A DNA stretch of 5,936 bases from Mxb001 sp049317345 (GTDB lineage Bacteria > Actinomycetota > Actinomycetes > S36-B12). The position numbers and the translations under genes were made by a program. Shown here one piece after another: positions 1 through 5,507 of the stretch (position 1 is the first letter of the stretch; each line of letters begins with the position of its first letter). The stretch spans positions 1-5,936 of the forward strand of contig JBMOIL010000146.1 of assembly GCA_049317345.1 (NCBI GenBank), given 5' to 3'. The notes beneath the pieces are model-generated. The model was not told the DNA's origin. It did not search any database and saw only the letters and a program-made list of their open reading frames with translations.

Positions 1-245
1 GCGATGCGGCGTGCCACCCACACGACCGCGACGCCGACGACGAGGCCGGCGGCGGTGCACAGCAGTGCGGCGATGCCGTCGTCGGTCATGTAGCCCTCAG
101 GCTGATAGCCCTCGGGATAGGGCCTGCCGTCGGAGGCGACGACCAGCGTCACGCGCGGAGCGAGCGCCTCCCAGATGACGCCGAGCAGGGCACCGAGCCC
201 GATCGCACCCACGAGGGCGACAAGGCAGGCGGCAAGACGGCGCAT
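1..245 (-). CDS. Small membrane protein, DUF2567-like, 3' part cut by window edge
   Basis: Reading from the ATG at 245 toward the left edge gives 81 complete codons with no stop; the rest lies outside the window. I see two hydrophobic segments, about residues 4-28 (preceded by Arg-Arg, so the N-terminus is probably cytoplasmic) and 57-78. Between them is a polar loop of roughly 28 residues rich in Gly, Pro, Tyr and acidic residues. The pattern GVIWEALAPRV, loop, then a second helix resembles actinobacterial DUF2567 membrane proteins as I remember them; this is a weak family guess and no function is known to me. The ATG is the first start after the dnaE stop, is in the same frame as dnaE, and is separated by only 6 nt (CCCGCC). 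No purine-rich ribosome binding site precedes it, so translation is probably coupled to dnaE termination. An LAAC tetrapeptide at residues 4-7 looks like a lipobox but has no hydrophobic region before it. Confidence 0.6.
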   Translation of the reverse strand, partial: MRRLAACLVALVGAIGLGALLGVIWEALAPRVTLVVASDGRPYPEGYQPEGYMTDDGIAALLCTAAGLVVGVAVVWVARRI

Positions 246-251
246 GGCGGG

Positions 252-3200
252 TCAGGAGAGGCAGGCAGGCCCGAGCAGGGCCTTGAGGTCGCCGTAGAGA
301 GCGGGACTCGGTGTGACGCGCAGGCGATCGTCGAGTCGGAGCACGGTGGTGCGCCCCGAAGCGGCCAGGTGCAGGTGGACCTCCGTCGTGCCGGGGTGCG
401 CCGCGAGGATGTCCTTGAGGCGTTCGACGACCGGGGGCACGCAGCGGGCCGCGGGCATGCTGAGACGCACCGGGCCTGCCGGTGCCTCACTCACATCGGG
501 CTGCGTGATCTCCATCGCGACCAAGCGCGCAGCATCCTCGTCGGGTCGATCGATGCGGCCCCGGACGAGGAGCACGGCATCCTCGACCAGGAGGGTGCCC
601 GCGCCGGCGTAGGTCTGGGGGAACACCATGACCTCGACAGCGCCATCGAGATCCTCGAGCGTGACGATCGCCCACAGGGAGCCCTGCTTGGTGGTCTTGC
701 GCTGCACGCCGGTGACGAGCCCACCGACGGTGACGACGGTGCCCTCGGCACGGTCACCCGAATGCACGTGCACGACAGAGCAGTCGGTGGACTGAGCGAG
801 GAACTGCTCGACGCCGTAGAGCGGATGGTCCGAGACATAGAGGCCGAGCATGTCTCGCTCGTGCGCGAGGAGCATGGCCTTGTCCCACTCGCCCAGTGGG
901 ATCTCGGGGGTGATGCGCAAACTTCCGGCATCTTCAGCCTCGCCCATGCTGCCGAAGAGGTCGAACTGGCCGATGGCCTCGGCGCGTTTGAGGTCGACCG
1001 CAGCGTCGATGACCTGCTCGTGCACCGTGATGAGTCCACGACGGGAGTCGCCGAGTGAATCGAAGGCACCCGCCTTGACCAGGCTCTCCACGACGCGCTT
1101 GTTGCAGACAGACACCTCGACCTTGTCGATGAAGTCGTAGAAGTTCGCGAAGCGGCCATGCGCCTTGCGAGTGGCAATGATCGAGTCGACGACGTTCGCA
1201 CCGACATTGCGCACCGCCGAGAGTCCGAAGCGGATATCGCTGCCGCGCGGCGTGAAGTCGAAGTCGGAGTCGTTGACATCGGGTGGCAGCACCTTGATGC
1301 CCATGCGACGGCATTCATTGAGATAGACGGCGCTCTTGTCCTTGTCATCCTTGACGGATGTGAGCAGCGCGGCCATGTACTCCTGCGGGAAGTTGGCCTT
1401 GAGGTATGCCGTCCAGAAGGACACCAGCCCGTAGCCGGCGGTGTGGGCCTTGTTGAAGGCATAGTCGGAGAAGGGGACGAGGATGTCCCACAGGGTGGCG
1501 ATCGCGGAGTCGGAGTAGCCATTGGCCTTCATCCCCTCGCGGAAGGGGACGTACTCCTTGTCGAGGATCTCCTTCTTCTTCTTGCCCATCGCGCGACGCA
1601 GGAGATCGGCGTTGCCGAGGGAGTAGCCCGCGAGCTTCTGCGCGATGGCCATGACCTGCTCCTGATAGACGATCAGGCCGTAGGTGTCGCCGAGGATCTC
1701 GGCGAGGGGCTCAGCGAGCTCCGGATGAATGGGCACCACCGGTTTGCGACCGTTCTTGCGGTCGGCGTAGTCGTTGTGCGCATTGGCGCCCATCGGCCCG
1801 GGTCGGTAGAGGGCGAGGACGGCCGAGATGTCCTCGAAGGAGTCCGGCTGCATCGAGCGCAGGAGCGCGCGCATCGGGCCGCCGTCCAACTGGAAGACCC
1901 CCAGGGTCTCGCCGCGCGACAGCAGATCGAAGGTGGGGCCGTCGGCGAGCGCGAGATCCTCGAGGACGACCGTCTCGCCGCGGTTGGCCTGGATGTTGGC
2001 GAGGCAATCGTCAAGCACGGTAAGATTGCGCAGCCCCAGGAAGTCCATCTTGAGCAGGCCGAGGGCCTCGCACGCACCCATGTCGAACTGCGTGATAACC
2101 GCGCCATCCTGCTCGCGTCGCCACACGGGGATGACGTCCATGAGAGGTTCACGGCACAGGATGACGCCTGCGGCGTGTACGCCGGGCTGGCGCTTCAAGC
2201 CCTCCAGGCCCCGCGCGGTGTCGACGACCTTGGCGACGTCGGGGTCCGCGTCGTACAGCGCACGGAACTCTGCGGCCTCGCCGTAGCGCGAGTGCTCCTT
2301 GTCGAAGACGCCGGACAGCGGGATGTCTTTGCCCATCACCGAAGGCGGCAGGGCCTTGGTGATCCGGTCGCCGAGGGCGTAGGGATAGCCGAGCACGCGC
2401 GCAGCGTCCTTGACCGCGGCCTTGGCCTTGATCGAGCCGAAGGTCACGATCTGCGCGACACGCTCCTCGCCGTACTTCTCGGTGGCGTAGCGGATCATGT
2501 CAGCGCGGCGACGCTCATCGAAGTCGATATCGATGTCGGGCATGGAGATGCGCTCGGGGTTGAGGAAGCGCTCGAAGAGGAGCCCGTGCTTGATCGGATC
2601 GAGGTCGGTGATGCCCAGGGCGTAGGCGATCATGGCGCCCGCCGCGGAGCCGCGGCCCGGACCCACGCGGATGCCGTTGTCCTTGGCGTGGCGCACGAGG
2701 TCGGCGACGACGAGGAAGTAGCCCGGGAAGCCCATCTGGGCGATGACACCGAGCTCGTAGGTGGCCTGACGGCGCACATCGTCGGGTACGCCGTGGGGGT
2801 AGCGCCGCGCGAGGCCGCGCTCGACTTCGGCGACGAGCCACGAGTCCTCGCTCTCCCCCGCGGGCACGGGGAACTGCGGCATGAGGTTGGCGCCCTCGTT
2901 GAAGGTCACCTCGCAGCGCTCCGCGATGAGCAGGGTGTTGTCGCAGGCCTCGGGCAGCTCGCGCCAGACGTCGCGCATCTCCGCGGACGTCTTGAGGTAG
3001 AAGTCGCGCGCATCGAAGCGAAAGCGCTTGGGGTCGTCCATCGTCGTACGCGTGCCGATGCACAGCAGCACATCGTGGGTGTCGGCGTCACCCGCCTGGA
3101 CGTAGTGCAGGTCATTGGTGGCGACGAGTGGGAGATCGAGCGACCGCGCGATCTTGAGGAGGTCCTCGCGGAAGCGCCGCTCGATGGCCAGGCCGTGATC

Positions 3201-3800
3201 CATGACCTCGACGAAGTAGTTGTCCCTGCCCAGGATGTCTCGCGTGTCGGCCGCTGCGGCGAGGGCCTTGTCGTAGTTGCCTGCCTGGAGCCAGCGGTTG
3301 ACCTCCCCGGAGGGGCAGCCCGTGGTGCCGATGAGTCCCTTGCCGTAGGTGTCGAGGAGTTCGCGATCGAATCGCGGCTTGAAGTAGTAGCCCTCGAGGC
3401 TGGCGAGCGACGCCATGCGGAAGAGGTTGTGCATGCCGCCGGTGTCCTGCGCCCACAGGGTCATGTGGGTGTAGCTCTGGGTGCCGCGACCGCCGGATCC
3501 GTCCTCGCTCGCGCCTTCATCGAAGCCGCCGCCGAAGTCGAAGGCGCGGCGCTCGAACCGACCCTGGGGTGCGTAGTAGCCCTCGAGTCCGATGATCGGC
3601 TTGATGCCAGCGGCCTTGGCGGACTTGTAGAAGTCGTAGGCGCCGTAGAGGGTGCCGTGATCGGTCATCGCGATCGCGGGCATGCCCTGCGCAGCAGCAG
3701 CGGACATGAGATCGGGCAGTCGGCTCGCACCGTCGAGCATGGAGTACTCGGTGTGCACGTGGAGGTGGACGAAGTCGCCGCCCTGCCCGCCCGTGGTCAC
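252..3800 (-). CDS. dnaE: DNA polymerase III alpha subunit, DnaE1 type with intact PHP exonuclease
   Basis: This is the replicative polymerase subunit of the bacterial chromosome, 1182 aa, full length for the actinobacterial DnaE1 class. Domains in order: an N-terminal PHP domain (about 10-290), palm/thumb/fingers (about 300-850), a helix-hairpin-helix region (about 855-915), an internal clamp-binding motif QFDLF (945-949), an OB fold (about 1020-1100) and a C-terminal domain. The likely metal ligands of the PHP site are all present: H14, H16, D23, H48, E73, H112, C162, D230 and H232. In mycobacterial DnaE1 this set provides the 3'-5' proofreading activity, so intrinsic proofreading is inferred here. 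The polymerase aspartates sit in PDIDIDF (421-427) and KMDFLGLR (D586); GPGRGSAAG is at 380-388. A Gly/acidic-rich stretch at about 88-107 lies between E73 and H112. No intein interrupts the gene. The start is GTG; an in-frame TAG four codons upstream rules out a longer protein. There is no Shine-Dalgarno, but a -10-like hexamer sits 6 nt upstream. Confidence 0.98.
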   Translation of the reverse strand: MTTGGQGGDFVHLHVHTEYSMLDGASRLPDLMSAAAAQGMPAIAMTDHGTLYGAYDFYKSAKAAGIKPIIGLEGYYAPQGRFERRAFDFGGGFDEGASEDGSGGRGTQSYTHMTLWAQDTGGMHNLFRMASLASLEGYYFKPRFDRELLDTYGKGLIGTTGCPSGEVNRWLQAGNYDKALAAAADTRDILGRDNYFVEVMDHGLAIERRFREDLLKIARSLDLPLVATNDLHYVQAGDADTHDVLLCIGTRTTMDDPKRFRFDARDFYLKTSAEMRDVWRELPEACDNTLLIAERCEVTFNEGANLMPQFPVPAGESEDSWLVAEVERGLARRYPHGVPDDVRRQATYELGVIAQMGFPGYFLVVADLVRHAKDNGIRVGPGRGSAAGAMIAYALGITDLDPIKHGLLFERFLNPERISMPDIDIDFDERRRADMIRYATEKYGEERVAQIVTFGSIKAKAAVKDAARVLGYPYALGDRITKALPPSVMGKDIPLSGVFDKEHSRYGEAAEFRALYDADPDVAKVVDTARGLEGLKRQPGVHAAGVILCREPLMDVIPVWRREQDGAVITQFDMGACEALGLLKMDFLGLRNLTVLDDCLANIQANRGETVVLEDLALADGPTFDLLSRGETLGVFQLDGGPMRALLRSMQPDSFEDISAVLALYRPGPMGANAHNDYADRKNGRKPVVPIHPELAEPLAEILGDTYGLIVYQEQVMAIAQKLAGYSLGNADLLRRAMGKKKKEILDKEYVPFREGMKANGYSDSAIATLWDILVPFSDYAFNKAHTAGYGLVSFWTAYLKANFPQEYMAALLTSVKDDKDKSAVYLNECRRMGIKVLPPDVNDSDFDFTPRGSDIRFGLSAVRNVGANVVDSIIATRKAHGRFANFYDFIDKVEVSVCNKRVVESLVKAGAFDSLGDSRRGLITVHEQVIDAAVDLKRAEAIGQFDLFGSMGEAEDAGSLRITPEIPLGEWDKAMLLAHERDMLGLYVSDHPLYGVEQFLAQSTDCSVVHVHSGDRAEGTVVTVGGLVTGVQRKTTKQGSLWAIVTLEDLDGAVEVMVFPQTYAGAGTLLVEDAVLLVRGRIDRPDEDAARLVAMEITQPDVSEAPAGPVRLSMPAARCVPPVVERLKDILAAHPGTTEVHLHLAASGRTTVLRLDDRLRVTPSPALYGDLKALLGPACLS

Positions 3801-3806
3801 CCGCCA

Positions 3807-3812
3807 ACACTA
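3807..3812 (-). promoter_or_regulatory. Candidate -10 box for leaderless dnaE mRNA
   Basis: The minus strand reads TAGTGT, then TGGCGG, then the GTG start codon of dnaE at 3800. The hexamer fits the actinobacterial -10 consensus TANNNT, and 6 nt between it and the start places transcription initiation at or next to the G of GTG, the usual geometry of a leaderless mRNA. The lack of a Shine-Dalgarno sequence agrees with this. No convincing -35 (TTGACA-like) element is seen 16-18 nt upstream, where the sequence is AGGGCG-like. The TAG of the hexamer also serves as the in-frame stop that fixes the dnaE start. The hexamer is read from sequence; its activity is inferred. Confidence 0.5.
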
Positions 3813-3985
3813 GTCCGCGGGACCGACGTCGCCCTCCCGACGACGCGCCCCGCACGGGTCCCGTCCGGAGGAGGCCACTGGGGCACGCGTGACCCCTGGG
3901 ACGCACCGACGTCGATTGTGCGGCTGAGAGCGAGTGAGACTGCACGGGAGCCGCACAATCCCGGCCGGGGCGCCGCGACGCCTGC
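3813..3985. other. Intergenic region upstream of dnaE
   Basis: This is the only sizeable non-coding stretch in the window (185 bp from the rluD-like stop to the dnaE GTG). Besides the 12-bp inverted repeat and the -10-like hexamer it holds three smaller palindromic elements. ACGGG-T-CCCGT lies at 3854-3864. The 8-bp palindrome CACGCGTG at 3884-3891 is flanked by GGGG (3880-3883) and, after one extra A, CCCC (3893-3896). A 10-bp direct repeat ACCGACGTCG occurs at 3822-3831 and 3905-3914, each copy carrying the palindrome CGACGTCG; the copy nearer dnaE overlaps where a -35 element would be. I find no credible small ORF or structured RNA family here. Any role as operators is inference. Confidence 0.5.
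3914..3960 (-). repeat. Perfect 12-bp inverted repeat with 23-nt spacer, between rluD-like gene and dnaE
   Basis: The arms are GATTGTGCGGCT (3914-3925 on the plus strand) and its exact reverse complement AGCCGCACAATC (3949-3960), separated by 23 nt. The pairing stops at both ends (G/G inside, C/C outside). It begins 25 nt past the stop codon of the rluD-like gene and lies about 115 nt before the dnaE start. As RNA from the minus strand it would form a stable stem, so a terminator of the lspA-rluD unit is one reading. However, the loop is long and the 3' side is followed by GACGTCGG rather than a U tract, so it is not a canonical intrinsic terminator. Alternatives are a two-site operator (half-sites 35 bp apart centre to centre), an mRNA-stabilising stem, or a short remnant of a dispersed repeat. 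Confidence 0.6.
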
Positions 3986-4909
3986 CTAGGCCCCCTCGCC
4001 CAGACGACGCAGTGCCTCGGTGAAGTCCGGGGGGTCAGGCGACTCCACCGCGACCAGCACCCCCGTCGACGGATGCTCGATCTCCAGGCGCGCGGCGTGG
4101 AGCGCGGGCCGGGTGAGGCCGACCCGCTGCGCGAGGGTCGGGTCGGCGCCGTATGTCGTGTCCCCCACGAGCGGATGGCGCATCGCCGCCAGGTGCACGC
4201 GGATCTGGTGCGTGCGACCCGTCTCGAGGTCCACCTCGAGCAGGCTGGCGTGCGGGAAGGCTTCGAGCGTGTCGTAGTGCGTCACGCTCGGGCGCCCACC
4301 GCTGACGACTGCCATCTTGTAGTCCGCGCTCGGGTGGCGGGCGATGGGCGCGTCAATGGTGCCGGTCAGTGGATCGAGGTGGCCCTGCGCGATCGCGCGA
4401 TAGATCTTGGTCGGCGTCCGCTCCTTGAACTGCCTCTTGAGGTCGGTGTACGCCGACTCGCTCTTGGCCACCACCATGAGACCGGTGGTCCCGACATCGA
4501 GCCGGTGCACGACCCCCTGGCGCTCCGCCGCGCCCGAGGTGGAGATCCGGTAGCCCGCAGCAGCGAGGCCTCCGACCACGGTGGGGCCATCCCAGCCCGG
4601 ACTGGGATGTGCGGCGACACCGACGGGCTTGTCGATGATCACGATGTCGTCATCGTCGTAGACGATGCGCATGCCCTCGACCAGCTCGGGCTCACGCGGC
4701 GCTGCAACTTCTGGCAACGTCACCTCGAGCCAGGTGTCGGCGACGAGTCGGTCGGACTTCGCTGCGACGTGACCATCGACGCTCACCGCGCCGGCTGCGC
4801 ACAGGTCAGCCGCTGCTGACCGCGACAGGCCCAGGAGCCTGGACAGCCCGACGTCGATGCGCTCCCCCGCGAGACCCTCGGGCACCGGAAGTCTGCGGAC
4901 GTCAGGCAT
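3986..4909 (-). CDS. rluD: RluA-family 23S rRNA pseudouridine synthase, RluD-like
   Basis: Isomerises uridine to pseudouridine in RNA; RluD enzymes act on helix 69 of 23S rRNA, but the exact target cannot be read from sequence. At 307 aa it has family-typical length. An S4 RNA-binding domain spans about 15-62 (RIDVGLSRLLGLSRS, then AGAVSVDG). The catalytic domain follows, with IVIIDKPVGVAAHP (89-102), the signature GVVHRLDVGTTGLMVVAKS (132-150) with the catalytic Asp at D138, then TKIYRAI, GRTHQIRVHLA and HPLVGDTTYG. The ATG at 4909 lies inside the end of lspA, so the two genes overlap by 8 nt. The frame stays open upstream, but those residues are low-complexity out-of-frame lspA sequence. 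No clear ribosome binding site is seen, which fits translational coupling to lspA. The symbol rests on family resemblance and on gene order, since actinobacteria commonly pair lspA with an RluD homologue. Confidence 0.93.
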   Translation of the reverse strand: MPDVRRLPVPEGLAGERIDVGLSRLLGLSRSAAADLCAAGAVSVDGHVAAKSDRLVADTWLEVTLPEVAAPREPELVEGMRIVYDDDDIVIIDKPVGVAAHPSPGWDGPTVVGGLAAAGYRISTSGAAERQGVVHRLDVGTTGLMVVAKSESAYTDLKRQFKERTPTKIYRAIAQGHLDPLTGTIDAPIARHPSADYKMAVVSGGRPSVTHYDTLEAFPHASLLEVDLETGRTHQIRVHLAAMRHPLVGDTTYGADPTLAQRVGLTRPALHAARLEIEHPSTGVLVAVESPDPPDFTEALRRLGEGA

Positions 4910-5465
4910 CGGCAGCGACGCGCGGCTTGCCGGACATGTCGACTCCGCGCACGGTGAGCACGACCATGAGGATCGCCGAGCCCACGATGGCCATGTCCGC
5001 GACGTTGAACACCGGCCAGTAGGGCAACTGGAAGAAGTCGACGACGTAGCCCTGGCCCGGCCCGGCGTATTCCTCGCCGAAGCCCGGTGGACGGGTGAGC
5101 CGGTCGATGAGGTTGCCGACCGCGCCGCCCAGTAGGCCACCCAGGGCAATCGCCCACGGCAGACTGCCGAGCCGAGTCGCGGTGCGGATGATGACGACGG
5201 CGACGACCGCAGCGATGATCGCGAAAACCCACGTGAAGCCGGACCCGAGGCCGAAGCCGGCGCCGGTGTTCTCGACGAAGGTGAGCCGGAACCACTGACC
5301 CACGACCTCGACGGGGCCCTCGCCTGAGGCGATTCGAGGCTGGAGGACCGCCAGGGCCCATGCCTTGGTCACCTGGTCGATGAGGATGACGAAGACGGCC
5401 ACGGCGAGGGTGACCCAGATGAGCCGCCGACGCGGCCTCTCGGCGGTGTCAGGTGCATCGGTCAC
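4902..5465 (-). CDS. lspA: Lipoprotein signal peptidase (signal peptidase II)
   Basis: An integral membrane aspartic protease that cleaves the signal peptide from prolipoproteins after lipidation of the +1 cysteine by Lgt. The 187-aa protein has the four expected membrane segments (about 15-34, 77-94, 101-119 and 152-172), preceded by an Arg-rich cytoplasmic N-terminus (RPRRR at 10-14). Family motifs are DQVTK (30-34), ENTGAGFGL (65-73), GNLIDRL (117-123), VVDFFQLP (141-148) and FNVADMAIV (153-161). The catalytic pair should be D143 and D157, with N118 and R122 supporting. The loop between NLIDR and VVDF is Gly/Pro-rich and fairly long (about residues 123-140). The start is GTG; an in-frame TAG four codons upstream makes it the earliest possible start, and a -10-like hexamer lies 6 nt before it. 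The 3' end overlaps the next gene by 8 nt, so the two are one transcription unit. Confidence 0.97.
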   Translation of the reverse strand: MTDAPDTAERPRRRLIWVTLAVAVFVILIDQVTKAWALAVLQPRIASGEGPVEVVGQWFRLTFVENTGAGFGLGSGFTWVFAIIAAVVAVVIIRTATRLGSLPWAIALGGLLGGAVGNLIDRLTRPPGFGEEYAGPGQGYVVDFFQLPYWPVFNVADMAIVGSAILMVVLTVRGVDMSGKPRVAADA

Positions 5466-5471
5466 CCCGAC

Positions 5472-5477
5472 AGGCTA
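5472..5477 (-). promoter_or_regulatory. Candidate -10 box for leaderless lspA mRNA
   Basis: The minus strand reads TAGCCT, then GTCGGG, then the GTG of lspA at 5465. This is TANNNT with a 6-nt gap to the start codon, the same geometry as upstream of dnaE, and both genes begin GTGACC. No Shine-Dalgarno is present in the 42-bp gap after the upstream TraR/DksA-type gene. No good -35 match is visible; ACGCCT or GACGCC occupies the expected place. If active, lspA and the rluD-like gene would have their own promoter and not depend only on readthrough from the upstream gene. The GTCGGG segment could alternatively serve as a very weak ribosome binding site. Confidence 0.45.
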
Positions 5478-5507
5478 CGCGGATGCGTGCCAGCAGGCGT
5501 CGCGGGC

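Noticed and set aside
225..236. LAAC at residues 4-7 of the partial membrane protein as a lipobox (LspA substrate)
   Set aside because: There is no hydrophobic region before the cysteine; the hydrophobic stretch follows it, so this is a membrane anchor and not a lipoprotein signal.
491..1522. A 343-codon minus-strand ORF overlapping dnaE
   Set aside because: Its Ser/Arg/Thr/Pro-rich composition is the +1-frame shadow of dnaE, with no domain.
252..3800. Possible intein within dnaE
   Set aside because: Motifs run continuously through the polymerase core and the length is normal for the family; no splicing-type insertion is present.
3914..3960. Canonical Rho-independent terminator call for the inverted repeat
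   Set aside because: The 23-nt loop and absence of a T-rich tract on either strand do not meet the usual definition; kept only as an inverted repeat with uncertain role.
1158..3989. A 943-codon plus-strand ORF opposite dnaE
   Set aside because: It is antisense to an unmistakable dnaE and its protein is a low-complexity Val/Gly/Glu/Asp/Arg-rich sequence without recognisable motifs, as expected from the complement of GC-rich codons. It extends into the intergenic region only because stops are rare at this GC content.
4630..4670. Simple-sequence-like GATGTCGTCATCGTCG stretch in the rluD-like gene
   Set aside because: It encodes the conserved segment YDDDDIVIIDKP; repeated Asp, Ile and Val codons explain it.
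3986..5149. A longer version of the pseudouridine synthase with 80 extra N-terminal residues
   Set aside because: The extra residues are Ser/Thr/Arg-rich out-of-frame reading of lspA; the S4 domain starts naturally after the ATG at 4909.
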